From Agelaius tricolor (taxonomy: Eukaryota > Chordata > Aves > Passeriformes > Icteridae), in assembly GCA_023055355.1 (NCBI GenBank), contig JALJCS010000038.1, positions 2,666,001 through 2,730,000 of the forward strand: a stretch of DNA of 64,000 bases. Direction: 5' to 3'. A program made the translations under genes and the position numbers. The notes beneath the pieces were generated by a model that made no database searches, had not been told where the DNA came from, and saw nothing but the letters and a program-made list of their open reading frames with translations. Numbering within the stretch: position 1 is the stretch's first letter; each line of letters opens with the position of its first letter. Positions 30,690 through 41,889 of this stretch are shown piece after piece.

Positions 30690-31060
30690 TGCCCCAGGAA
30701 GGTCTCGGCGATGCCCCCGCGGGGAGGACGGGGATGCTCCCCGGGCTTTGGGGGCACCCTCAGCATCCCAGGGAAGGGGAGCGCAGGGCCGGGGGTCCCC
30801 CCACGCCCCCGCGGGGATCGGGAGCGCGGCTGAGCCCCGCTCTTCCCACGAGAGGGCAATCGCCACCCTCGCTCCGCATCCCGGCTCGGGGATGCACGGA
30901 TGGAGCATCCCCAGCACCGGCGGTGGGCGCTGGGATGGGGGACGGGGTGAAAAGAACGGGGCAGGATTTTTAGGCGTTTTTCCCCAGCCGAAGAGGCCAA
31001 ACAGGAGCTTTAAGAGCAAAATCCCACCCCGTGCGTCTCCAAGGTCATCGCGTGGCAGAG
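30690..31060. other. CpG-rich block downstream of the LTRs
   Basis: GC-rich with frequent CpG, unlike the LTRs to its left. No exon was recognised. It could be a small CpG island or the remains of an unlisted GC-rich repeat. Confidence 0.35.
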
Positions 31061-31580
31061 CTGGGAATTATTAAACACATCTGTCTCGAGAGCCAGCCCC
31101 GTGTCTTTATCACCAGGGAAACAGCATAAACCTCCCGATGAGAAAGGGAAGAAATTGTTTTATTCTATTTTTTTCTTCAGATGAAAAAAAAAATAATAAT
31201 GCAAAAGACCTTTTCCATGCAAAACATCAGCTTTTGATGACATTTCTCAGATGTGTGTCAGAAAACAAGCCAAAACTTTACTAAAAATATTATCTGAGGC
31301 ACCTTCCCAAGAGAAACACCTTGGGACTGATATAAAACATGCTCAGATTCTGAAGATTCAAAATAAACGGAAATCAGAAAGCAAATCCTAGAAGAAAAAC
31401 GACAAGAGCAGCAGCAGTACCCAATTCCCCCCTCTTTCCCCTTAAAACGTTCCTTATGATTTTCTGGGGAGCAGAAAACATTTCCTTGGCAGCTGGAATT
31501 ATTCTGGCTACTGGTTATCGATCTGCCTGTGCTGAGCTCTTTGCAAAAGCCCTCTCCAGGATAAATTCCCATGGATTTGG

Positions 31581-32569
31581 GATGGGGCAGAGCCGATGGC
31601 TGGAGGATCGGGATGGGGCAGAGTTTATGGCCTAAGAATGGGGATGGGGCAGAGTTTACGGCCCAAGGATTGGGATGGGGGAGAGTTTAGGGCCCAAGGA
31701 TGGAGATGGGGCAGAGCTGATGGCTGGAGGATTGAGATGGGGCAGGATTTATGGCACAAGGATGGGGAGGGGGCAGAGTTTAGGGCCTGAGGATCGGGAT
31801 GGGGAAGAGCTGATGGCCTGAGGATGAGGATGGCGAGACTCATGGCTGGAGGATTAGGATGGGGCAGAGTTTAGGGCCCAAGGATGGGGATGGGGCAGAG
31901 CTGATGGCTGGAGAATCAGGATGGGGCAGAGTTTGTGGCCCGAGGACTGGGATGGGGCAGAGTTTAGGGCCCCAGGATGGGGATGGGGCAGAGTTTATGG
32001 CCCAAGGATGGGGATGGGGCAGTTTATGGCTGGAGGATGTGGATGGGGCAGAGTTTAGGGACAGAGGATGAAGATGGGGCAGAGCTGATGGCCGGAGGAT
32101 GGGGATGGGGCAGAGTTTATGGCCCCAGGATGTGGATGGGGCAGAGCTGATGGCTGGAGGATCAGGATAGGGCTGAGTCTAGGGCCCCAGGATGGGGATG
32201 GGGCAGAGTTTAGGGCTGAAGGATTGGGATGGGGCTGTTTATGGCCTGAGGATGAGGATGGGGAGACCTCATGGCTTGGAGAATTGGGATGGGGCAGAGT
32301 TTATGGTCCGAGGATGGGGATGGGGCAGAGTTTATGGCACAAGGATGGGGATGGGGCAGAGCTGATGGCCGGAGGATGGGGATGGGGCAGAGTTTAGGGC
32401 CGGAGGATGGGGATGGGGCAGAGGATGGGGATGGGGCAGAGTTTAGGGCCTCAGGATGGGGATGGGGCAGAGCTGATGGCCGGAGGATGAGGATGGGGCA
32501 GAGGATGGGCATGGGGCAGAGTTTATGGCCGGAGGATCAGGATGGGGCAGAGCTGATGGCCGCAGGATG
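31581..32569. repeat. Minisatellite, ~31-bp G-rich unit
   Basis: About 30 copies of GATGGGGCAGAGTTTATGGC followed by a C/G-AAGGATGGG-type end. Variants read CAGAGCTGATGGC. The plus strand is strongly G-rich, and many units are diverged by one to four bases. Confidence 0.95.
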
Positions 32570-32734
32570 AGCCGTGGCAGCTCTGCCACCCGCAGCGTGT
32601 CGGGCAGATGCGAGCAGCAGCCGCGGTGCCTCCACGGCTCCGTCCCTCTCCTCTCCCGGCCCTGCGGCCGCTCCCGGGGCGGGCGATGCTGCCGGCCCCG
32701 CTCTGCCCCCCTCGGCCGGCCCGAGCCATCCATC

Positions 32735-33015
32735 TTACACCGTGTAAGAGGCCTGTTGCAATTAAGTAGGCTGAAGTGCTCCTGAACTCTTTAACCTTTG
32801 CCCTGGGATTGCTCCTTTTGCCCCGGGGCTGTGGATCAGCTCCATTGCACTCTCCAAACAGCGCCTGCTACTTAGCTGACATTTCTTTCTCCTGCTGGAT
32901 CCTATTAGCACCCTGAGGTTGAAAATGCTACTTTGGAGTGTTGTAAGGAATGTGATTTATACTGGAAAGCAGCGACCATCTATCTTTCCCTATACACACA
33001 GTGCACATGAGGCTG
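32735..33015. other. Unique AT-richer block, candidate conserved regulatory element
   Basis: This non-repetitive block sits between two minisatellites. The minus strand has GGGCAAAGGTTAA at 32791-32803, resembling a DR1 nuclear-receptor (HNF4/RXR) site. Conservation cannot be tested here, so this is a candidate only. Confidence 0.3.
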
Positions 33016-33227
33016 GAGAGCTAAATCCACACGGCCTGAACAAACAGCAGCCGGGATAATTGGGGAGGAGGCTTCAGGCAGGGAGAGGAGCCTGGGAGGG
33101 ATGGCACTGGGGCCGGGGGATGCAGAGCTTGGGGCTGGGCAGGAAACCTGCTGCCCACTGGGATCCCAGCCCCACACCAGGGCCAAATGGTGCTGGATGC
33201 TGCTGGCTTCCAAGCAAGGATTGGGAG

Positions 33228-34045
33228 CTGCCCGGGCTGTTTTAAGGGATTCTGGTTTGGGAGGTGCCTGGGCTGTTTTCAAGGATTCTGGTTTGGGAGG
33301 TGCCTGGGCTGTTTTCAAGGATTCTGGTTTGGGAGCTGCTTTCAGGGGTTCTGGTTTGCACAGGAGCTGTCTGGGCTGTTTTAAGGGGTTCTGGTTTGGG
33401 AGCTGTTTTCAAGGATTCTGGTTTGGGAGCTGCCTGGGCTGTTTTTAAGGGATTCTGGACTGGGAGCTGCTTTCAAGGGTTCTTTCTTGGGAGGTACCTG
33501 GGCTGCTTTCAGGGGTTCTGGTTTGGGAGCTGCTTTCAAGGGTTCTTTTTTGGGAAGTGCCTGGGCTGTTTTCAGGGGTTCTGGTTTGGGAGCTGCTTTC
33601 AGGGGTTCTGGTTTGGGAGCTGCTTTCAAGGGTTCTTTCTTGGGAGGTACCTGGGCTGTTTTCAGGGGTTCTGGTTTGGGAGCTGTTTTCAGGGGTTCTG
33701 GTTTGCACGGGAGCTGCTTTCAAGGGTTCTTTTTTGGGAAGTGCCTGGGCTGTTTTCAGGGGTTCTGGTTTGGGAGCTGCTTTCAGGGGTTCTGGTTTGG
33801 GAGTACCTGGGCTGTTTTCAGGGGTTCTGGTTTGCACAGGAGCTGTCTGGGCTGTTTTCAGGGGTTCTGGTTTGGGAAGTGCCTGGGCTGTTTTCAGGGG
33901 TTCTTTTTTGGGAGGTACCTGGGCTGTTTTCAGGGGTTCTGGTTTGGGAACTGTTTTCAAGGGCTCTTTTTTGGGAGGTACCTGGGCTGTTTTCAGGGGT
34001 TCTGGTTTGGGAGTACCTGGGCTGTTTTCAGGGGTTCTGGCTGGG
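33228..34045. repeat. Compound minisatellite with 27- and 36-bp units
   Basis: Mixed units built from GGTTCTGGTTTGGGAGCTG, CTTTCAGG and TGCCTGGGCTGTTTTCAGG. Because unit lengths are multiples of three, long frames stay open on both strands, but they encode only the repeat. Confidence 0.95.
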
Positions 34046-34049
34046 GGAT

Positions 34050-36020
34050 CCATCGTGTCCTTCTCCACCCTTGATCCTCAGATTCCCGAGCAGGACCTGC
34101 AGTGGTTTCCCTGCATGTGAGTCCATATCATGGACAACACAATCTGCATGGGGAGCAGATGGAAATAAGAATGGAATGGTGCCTGAAGGAGGGCTGATTA
34201 GCCTTTATCAGATATGACACGCTAACCACCGAGGCTCCTCGCTGGAACACCGGGTTAAAATCTCTGCAGTGTCAAATTTCATCCTCCCTGAGCAAAGAGA
34301 CACTTTCCATAGTGTTTGTGTGAATCTTCTGGATAAGCCCTGGAGACTGAAACCATCTCGGCTTCATCTGGGCATTAAAAGTCCCACCCACATGTTTAAA
34401 AAAAGCCCCAAACCCAGAAACGCAAAAGCTGACATTTACTCTAAAATGTCTTTTTCTTCCTGCATCGCTGCCTGGATCCCGTGTGAGCTCCTCCTCCTCA
34501 CTGGAGCAGGGCTGGAGGCACCTCCTGGGCATTCCCACCTTTGGCCTCCCTGGAAGCACGGGGATTATTTTGCACACTCAAAAGTGTGTGCATGAGCACA
34601 CACAGGACACTAGCACAGTGCTTTCTGGGAGAAAAACCAACAAAAAAAAAGAAGAAAAAAACCCCCAACCCTAAGCAGCCTCTGTGTCAAAAGCCCTTTT
34701 ATAAAAGCCTCAGTAGCTGAAGAATTGCCATTGTTTCAGTCTCCAGTGAGTGCTAGTCTTAAAATATTTCCAGCTCAGAGCAGGCTTTGACATTCTGCCC
34801 AGACCCAGGAGAGGGAACAAACACGAGTTCAGAAATGTTTCTACAAGGCACAGATCCTTCTTTTGGGAGAGTCACATTCAGCATCTCCCATCCTGTGGCT
34901 ACATCCCCCCCCAAAGTGGGGGAAACACCACAAAACACCCCTGGAAGCAGGGAGGGGGGAAAGGCAGGGGGAGCTGGGCTGGTTTTCACACCTCTTGCAC
35001 TCAGCTTTTCCCTCCTGAGCAGAACAAAACAATTTTTTTCCCCCAGAAATGCTTCACTCCAGGCTGCTCTGCCTGCTTGGATGCTGATGGCTGTGCAGCC
35101 CTGAGCCCCCATCCCATGGATGCCAGCAGATGGTCCAAAAGCACGAGGCTGTGCAGGCTCTGGAAGTGGCAGCAGACAGAAAGTCTGCAGTGAAATTCAC
35201 CCCCCTCGAGCCTTTTTTGTGTGTGTGTTGTGCTCACCAGTGATGCTGGGAGGGACAGAGAGGCTTGGGGTGGAGGAAGCTCTCAAAGCTTCACTATTTC
35301 CACTCGGGAGGAGGATGGACAGTGGCAAATGGAACCATGGAATGCTTTAGGCTGGAAAGGACCCTAAAGATCACCTCATTCCAGCCCCCTGCTCCACGTG
35401 GGACAGGGACTTGGTGGGCAGTCACAGCTCCTGGGACAGTTGATCACTAATTTTTCATGGTTTGTCCCCGTTTCTCTTTCCAAAATAAGGAGATGGGTTG
35501 AGATAAAAGTTGCTCCACTTCTCTCAAAAAACTTTTTGGCACAAAAATGAAGGAAAGCTGCCAGGGGTTTGGAGGCTGTTGGGAATTCTGTGGATGCCCT
35601 GGGGTCTGTGGGAAGCTGGTTCCAAGAGGCTGAATGCTCCAGAGAGCAGAGCCAACCTGAGCTTATCTCAGCTCTGAGCACTCCTGAGGCTGGATAAAGG
35701 GCATTGTTTACCCAAGAACAATGTGGGGTTAAAATTTAGTAAGTCCTTGTGCAACTCTTGATGGAGAGGCAGCAAGGACAAATAAACATCTCTCAAACAC
35801 AGTCAGAACTCAGGCTCAGTGTTTAATTCATCCTCTGGAAATGCATCTTGTTTATTGCCATGCATTGCAGGGGCTTGGAACAGCAGGGGTCTGATCCACT
35901 CCAAATTTCAGGCAAAATAATATGATCCTCATTGTGCTCTTGTTTGTTCCTAGGAGAGAACACAAGGTCAAATCTTCAACTAGTACAAAGTTTGCTCTGA
36001 ACTACTGAGTTGCTTTTTTT
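34050..36020. other. Intergenic sequence with a small CR1 scrap
   Basis: No exon was recognised. A CR1 piece (minus strand) is at about 35333-35415: AACCATGGAATGCTTTAGGC, then GGAAAGGACCCTAAAGATCA. Confidence 0.45.
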
Positions 36021-36022
36021 GT

Positions 36023-36163
36023 TTGTTTGTTTGTTTTAGTTTTTTTTTTTTTTTTGCTTTTTTCTTATTGGGGTTTTTTGTTTGTTTTTTTGTTTTGTTT
36101 TGTTTTTGTTTTTTGTTTGGTTTTTTTGTTGTTTTGGGTTTTTTTTGGTTTTTTTGTTTGTTG
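36023..36163. repeat. T-rich / (TTTG)n low-complexity tract
   Basis: Almost pure T with scattered G, including TTTG repeats. It flanks the first unit of the ~285-bp triplication. Confidence 0.9.
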
Positions 36164-36945
36164 GACAAAGTTTTTCCTCTGCTCTCCCTCCCTTTCCATG
36201 CCTCCCTCTCCTTCCAGCCCAGGGTACCAGAGGATTTGTGTTTCCTCCTTGGCTGATAAAGGCTTCTAGCAGCAATTAAAGCTGGGTGGCCAAAACCAGC
36301 AGCTCCAAGGCTGAAGGTTGGGATGTCTCCTCTCTATTCCACCCCATGGAGACTGAGTGGGGTTTTATTTGTTTGTTTGTGTTTTAGGGTTTTTTTTGCT
36401 TTTTTTTGTTATTGTTTTTTTTGGTTGGTTTGTTTGTTTGTTTGACAAAGTTTTTCCTCTGCTCTCCCTCCCTTTCCATGCCTCCCTCTCCTTCCAGCCC
36501 AGGGTACCAGAGGATTTGGGTTTCCTCCTTGGCTGATAAAGGCTTCTAGAAGGAATCAAGGCTGGGTGGCCAAACCCAGCAGCTCCAAGGCTGAAGGTTG
36601 GGATGTCTCCTCTCTATTCCACCCCATGGAGACTGAGTGGGTTTTTTTTATTTGTTTGTTTGTGTTTTAGGTTTTTTTTTTGCTTTTTTTCGTTATTGTT
36701 TTTTTTGGTTGGTTTGTTTGTTTGTTTGTTTGACAAAGTTTTTCCTCTGCTCTCCCTCCCTTTCCATGCCTCCCTCTCCTTCCAGCCCAGGGTACCAGAG
36801 GATTTGGGTTTCCTCCTTGGCTGATAAAGGCTTCTAGAAGGAATCAAGGCTGGGTGGGCAAACCCAGCAGCTCCAAGGCTGAAGGTTGGGCTGGGATGTC
36901 TCCTCTCCACTCCATCCCATGGAGATGAGCAGGGCAGCAGCCACA
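36164..36945. repeat. ~285-bp unit tandemly repeated three times
   Basis: The unit starts GACAAAGTTTTTCCTCTGC at 36164, 36444 and 36732 and carries GGGTACCAGAGGATTTG and TTGGCTGATAAAGGCTTC. Units are separated by T/G-rich linkers and are almost identical, so the duplications are recent. Confidence 0.93.
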
Positions 36946-37885
36946 CGAGGGAGATCCAGCTCCCTCCTGCCAGGGGATGCTGCACTGAGAAATTCCCTTC
37001 TCTGGGAGCTGCTCCAGGCCCATCAATTTCACAGAGCTGAGAGGGAGCAGTGCCAGCTTTATTGACAGAAACTCACAAACTGGGTCAGGCTGCCCATTCC
37101 CCCTGCCAGCACTGAGCTCTCCTCATGCTCTGGGGGGGTATTTGGGGGCAGGAGCTGGACACACACTGGCTGTGCTCAAACTGCCCCAGGGCAATGCTCT
37201 TCTGCTCCAGGATGGGAGCCAAGGCTGCCCTGAGCCAAGGGTTGGGCATGGAGAGGGCTGGGAGAAAAAGAGATTTTTTGGGGTTTTTGGATTGGGGGTT
37301 CAGGGGGCAAGATGGAGGAATCTGGGCGTGCCCAGCCTTTCTCTTTCTTCTTCTTCTTGGCCTCCATCTTCTGCTATGATGGTGGCACTTTGGGATTGGT
37401 TTAGAGTAGAAGCTCACTGTCTAACACAGGTGATAGGTATTGGGAAGGAATTGTAAACATTGTACAGGGAGTTTTTAGTATAAAAAGATAACACTGACCT
37501 GGGGGCAGGCAGAGTGCCTGGAACTGTCCTGCTGGATGGATCTTGGCTGGACAGGAGAAAGAATTTTATAGCTAAGAAACAATAAACAACCTTGAGCATG
37601 AGAATAGAAGAGCTCTGACTCCTTCTTCAAGTGCCAGGCCGGGAAAAGAGAATTTCTATCCCATCTTGGGGTCACTGTGAGCAGTGTGAGAGTCCTGAGA
37701 CCCTCCAGAGCACAATCCACCCACTGGCAGCACAGAGGTGCCCCTGTGGGGGAGGATCTGCCTCCCTGCCTCCCTGCACCCAGCACCAGGGGGATCTCCC
37801 CTGGCAGCCCCAGGGTGAAGCTCCTGCTCCGTGCTGGGCCCCACGTGCCCCTCACAGCATCCTCCACCCCCAACAGCCCTGCCAC
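36946..37885. other. Intergenic sequence, nothing recognised
   Basis: No exon or RNA gene was seen. A T-rich (CTT)n patch lies near 37340-37360. Confidence 0.4.
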
Positions 37886-38163
37886 TGCCACCCCCATTTG
37901 TCAAGACTTTCTAAACCTTCTGATGTTTTCATTCTTGTAACGAGCTTTCTCTAATAACTCATTGTTTTGCATTCTTTTGTGGAAGAGGAGAAATTTGATG
38001 GGCTGTTGGTTTGTCCGGTGTCACTGGAGAGGTGGCACTGTCAGCCTCCAACCCGCTGTCACTTTTAGAAACCTATAAATGTTGGAGTCAGAAAATAAAC
38101 TTCCCTTTTTCTGCCTTGAGGACAGCAGTGTGTGCTCATGTTATTTCATGTCCTGTAGTGACA
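37886..38163 (+). mobile_element. Solo LTR (type B), uninterrupted copy
   Basis: Same family as the split LTR in Ly6 intron 2. It has a TATA-like CTATAAATG at about 38079, AATAAA at about 38094, and a TGACA end at 38163. The 5' limit is placed by alignment to the other copy. I could not find a clean target duplication. Confidence 0.75.
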
Positions 38164-38204
38164 CTGGCACGGGGTAACCTGCCCCTTGGACACCTGTTTT
38201 GGGT

Positions 38205-38450
38205 GCTTTGGCTGCTGGGGTCTCTGGCACAGGATGCTCCTGGAAAAAAAACCCAATTCTTTCAGGGAACAGTCCTCCCTCTCTGCTTAATTGGGATGCA
38301 GGGATTAGGAGTGGAATAGGGGCAGAGTGGGGTTGGGGGTGGCTTTGGCTGTCAGGGTCTCCACTACAGGATGCTCCTGGAAAAAAACCCCAATTCTTTC
38401 AGGGAACTGTCCTCCCTCTCTGCTTAATTGGGATTCAGGGAATTAGGAAT
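38205..38450. repeat. ~138-bp tandem duplication leading into a minisatellite
   Basis: A segment with CAGGATGCTCCTGGAAAAAA, CCCAATTCTTTCAGGGAAC and TCCTCCCTCTCTGCTTAATT occurs twice head to tail. Confidence 0.88.
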
Positions 38451-38451
38451 G

Positions 38452-38850
38452 GGGTGGATGCTCAGCCTGTCCCATGTCCCCAGGGTGTTTGGGATGCAGG
38501 GAATCAGGAGTGGGGTGGATGCTCAGCCTGTCCCATGTTCCCAAGGTTAATTGGGATGCAGGAATTAGGAATGGGGTGGATGCTCAGCCTGTCCCATGTT
38601 CCCAAAGTGTTTGGGATGCCGGGATTAGGAGAGGGGTGGATGCTCAGCCTGTCCCGTATCCCCAAGGTTAATTGGGATGCGGGGATTAGGAAGTGGGGTG
38701 GATGCTCAGCCTGTCCTGTGTCCCCAGGGTGTTTGGGATGCAGGGATTAGGAATGGGGTGGATGCTCAGCCTGTTCCCTGTCCCCAAGGTTAATTGGGAT
38801 GCAGGAATCAGGAGTGGGGTGGATGCTCAGCCTGTCCCCTGTCCCAGGCT
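38452..38850. repeat. Minisatellite, ~60-bp unit
   Basis: About seven copies of a unit holding GGGTGGATGCTCAGCCTGTC, a CCATGTCCCCA part and TTGGGATGCAGGAATTAGG. Alternating versions (GGGTGTTTGG or GGTTAATTGG) show a higher-order ~120-bp period. Confidence 0.93.
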
Positions 38851-38859
38851 GTGCTGGGC

Positions 38860-40290
38860 TCTCTGGGGGGATGCTGGGGTGGCTCTGTAGGGCAGGGAGG
38901 TTTCTGTGCCCTGAGGGCATGGGCAGCCTCTGTCCCTTCTCCAGACCCTGTCCCATGCCAGGCCACCCTCCAAGGCACCCCAGTGTCACTGAGTGCCACC
39001 ACAGCACCCTGGGGACAGTCAGTGGGCCAGGCAGAGCCAACTGCAGGGATCAGCGACCCCTCCCCGCCTGCATGCTCGGGAGGGCAGCAGAAGGACACGA
39101 AAAGCTGACTCGATGATGGCAAGCAGGGCTCTGCCAGGGCTTTTCAGAGCCCAGGGACCCGGCTGAGGGTCCTAAACCTGTCCCCAGAGCTCCTGACAGG
39201 CCCCTCACATGAGACTTTTCCTGAACGTTCCCTACTGCTCCCCCCTCCGCTGGTTTCAGCACCATTAAAATGTTTCCCACCACCACCTCTCTCAATTACA
39301 TGTTCTTAAACAGTCATTCAAGAGAATTCCCCATGAAATTATTTTGATTTCCCGCCCCTCCATCTATTTCCAAACTAATGAGATTAATTGAAAGCTACAA
39401 ACGTTTTCCAAGGGCCCAAGGCAAAAGAAATGGCAAACACATGTAACTCTTCCCAAGGATTGCATCCATCCTCCCTCCTGCCTCCCAGCTCAGAGCATCC
39501 CTCCCGACATGGGGCTGCATTTTGCAGTCTCAGAAGGTGCTCAGGTTTGGAAAACCTTTGATATTTTTTCCCCCTCCTCCTTTGAGGAAGGAAAAAGAAA
39601 GTGCCTGAGGAATGAGAGCTGTCAGAGGCAATAATGTGAGACCTCACTTGTGGCTGGCAGGCAGAGGGGGGGGGATTTTGAGGGGGTTTTTCTCTCTGGC
39701 GTGTGGCGTTAACTGGGGAACTTCAAACAGAGGAACGAGGAGGAATTTAGGAAAGTTTTACCTCTTTCTCTCAGCCTCCAGATAGGGAAAGGAAAAGGAA
39801 ATCTTCCAAACCCTATAAGCTGCAAAGCAAAGCTGACAATTGCCCTGTTCCCCTCCCGGGCGTTTGTCTGCTCCCGGTGTTGGATTCCTCCCATGCCGGG
39901 GTAATCAATAGGACAAATCTCAGGTGTCACTCCTCTGCTGGCCCCCAAGGCTCCTCCAGGGCTGATGACAGCAAACAGAGGGGGCTGGGAGCCTCTGAGT
40001 AAGGATAAATAAAGGGAGAGGTTTGTTACTCTGTGGTGGAGCAACCTCTGAGCATCACCTTCCCTCAGGTGCTGCTTTAAAACAGGGTGAGAGAGAAAAC
40101 CTTAAACAAAACCCCACCAGTAAAGCCCCAAACCCTGCAGGATTCCACGTATAAACGCACCCAGCAGTGAGGAAGATGGTTTTGGAACTGCAGAAAACAT
40201 TTATTTTCATGGAACTCCCCCTCCTCCAAAGCCCAGTTTGTGCAAACACAGGGACTGATGAGGGCAGGAAGAATGGATTTGCTCCTGTGC
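38860..40290. other. Intergenic sequence, nothing recognised
   Basis: No exon or clear repeat was seen. An AT-rich, unique-looking patch lies at about 39290-39410. Confidence 0.4.
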
Positions 40291-40295
40291 CACGA

Positions 40296-40610
40296 GGATT
40301 TTTAGCCTCACTCACCGTGGAATCAGGGAATTTGGGGTGGAAAGGACCTTAAAGGTCTTCTCCCACTCCTTTTCATGGACAGGGACACCTGCTGGACCAG
40401 GCTGCTCCAAGCCCCATCCAGCCTGATGAGGCTAAAATCCATGAGGATTTTTAGCTTCACTCACCATGGAATCAGAGAATTTGGGGTGGAAATGACCTTA
40501 AAGGTCTTCTCCCACCCCTCTGTCATGGACAGGGACTCCTTCTGCTGGACCAGGTTGCTCCAAGCCCCATCCAGGCTGGCCTTGGACACTTCCAGGGGCT
40601 CAGAGGTGCT
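40296..40610 (-). mobile_element. CR1 3' fragment, tandemly duplicated
   Basis: The plus strand has GGAATCAGGGAATTTGGGGTGG, AAAGGACCTTAAAGGTCTTC and CTCCAAGCCCCATCCAG twice, about 147 bp apart (from 40296 and 40442). It is a reverse-oriented CR1 tail duplicated after insertion together with its flank. Confidence 0.85.
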
Positions 40611-41215
40611 CCCAAGCCCTCTCCTCACAGGACAAGGATGGATCCCCACGGGAGCAGAGGGAAGATGCTGTGAGATGCCCATGGAGGTGAATCACTGCCT
40701 TGGAAGGGTGCCCAGCAGAGTGAGGATCCTCCCCATCAGGGGACCTGGGTGGCCGAGGGACAGCCAGCACAACAGCCTGGCCAAAAATGACCCATCCTGC
40801 GGTGGATCCCCTCCCCAGCAGCCTCTGACAAGTTAAAAAGCTCCAGTTTATTAAAGATCCATTCCTACCCTCATAAAAGCTGCCTTGTCTGGTGGCTGGA
40901 GGCTGCAGGATGTTATGGTTGGAATGTTCCTCAGCCCTTGTGTCATTTAGAGCCCCACCAGCTGTGCATCTGCAAGGAGCTGGCTTTTCCCCACCCCAGA
41001 CAGGCAGAGGTGATGTTTTCTGTGCTCTCCATGATGTCACCAGCTCCCCTTTGATGTGTGCAAGGCAGGGACCTCCAAGGCTCACGGCTCTGGGGGCAAA
41101 TTTGTCTGAGCACTGCTTGGGAGATGGCCCAGGAGAATGGAGGCAAAATTAATTGCTGGAGGGGAGAGGCTGATCCCTGTGTCCTTGTGTCCTTATTCAT
41201 TAGGGCTGTGGTGAG
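40611..41215. other. Intergenic sequence, nothing recognised
   Basis: No exon, RNA gene or repeat was recognised. Confidence 0.4.
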
Positions 41216-41220
41216 CCAGT

Positions 41221-41318
41221 GGCATAAAATAAAATAATAAAATAAAATAAAAATAAAACAAAATAAAATAAAAATAAAACAAAATAAAACAAAACAAAAT
41301 AAAATAAAAATAATAGGG
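41221..41318. repeat. (AAAAT)n / (AAAAC)n microsatellite
   Basis: Plus-strand A-rich pentamer repeats directly abut the GA-rich array to the right. Confidence 0.95.
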
Positions 41319-41706
41319 AGAAGGAGAAGGAGAAGGAGAAGGAGGAGAAGAAGAAGGAGAAGAAGAAGGAGAAGAAGAAGGAGAAGAAGAAGGAGAAGGA
41401 TGAGAAGTAGAAGAAGATGAAGAAGAAGAAGAAAAAGAAGGAGAAGAAAGAAAAGAAGAAGGAGAAGAAGAAGAAAAAGAACAAGAAAAAGAACAAGAAG
41501 AGGAAGGAGAAGAAGAAGGAGAAGAAGGAGAAGAAGAAGGAGGAGAAGAAGAAGGAGGAGAAGAAGAAGGAGAAGAAGAAGGAGGAGAAGAAGAAGGAGG
41601 AGAAGAAGAAGGAGAAGAAGAAGGAGGAGAAGAAGGAGAAGAAGGAGGAGAAGAAGAAGGAGAAGAAGAAGAAGGAGAAGAAGAAGAAGGAGGAGAAGAA
41701 GAAGTA
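41319..41706. repeat. Long (GAAGAAGGA)n purine microsatellite
   Basis: Nearly 390 bp of pure-purine GAA/GGA trinucleotide repeats with only a few interruptions. It gives apparent Lys/Glu frames on plus and Ser/Pro frames on minus, which are not genes. Confidence 0.97.
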
Positions 41707-41727
41707 GTCACTTCCATGAAGTTTTCA

Positions 41728-41860
41728 ATAATGGGGCATAAGGGTGGATTTTTCCCCCTGTTTCACGTGGGGAGAATGGAGACACAGAGCAATGAAAGGT
41801 TTGACTTGACAAAATTACACAGGATGGTCCCAGCAGGGAGCTGGACAGGAGCAGATCCCT
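41728..41860 (+). repeat. Possible MIR-like fossil
   Basis: GTGGATTTTTCCCCCTGTTT, GGGGAGAATGGAGACACAG, AAAATTACACAGGATGG and CAGGGAGCTGGACAGG follow the order of the MIR core (ATTTTACAGATG, GGAAACTGAGGCACAG, GGTCACACAG, GTGGCAGAGCTGGG). The match is weak. Confidence 0.35.
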
Positions 41861-41889
41861 CCTGATCCCTCCTCTGTGCTTCCCCACAG

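Noticed and set aside
33264..34217. 317-codon forward frame and 207-codon reverse frame
   Set aside because: Both encode only the minisatellite unit, and the other forward frames are open too. No family feature is present.
38199..38750. 183-codon frame with repeats of CSACPV/LSLSHVPK type
   Set aside because: Translation of the ~60-bp minisatellite.
41193..41717. Ser/Pro-rich reverse frame and Lys/Glu-rich forward frame
   Set aside because: Direct translation of the GAA/GGA microsatellite.
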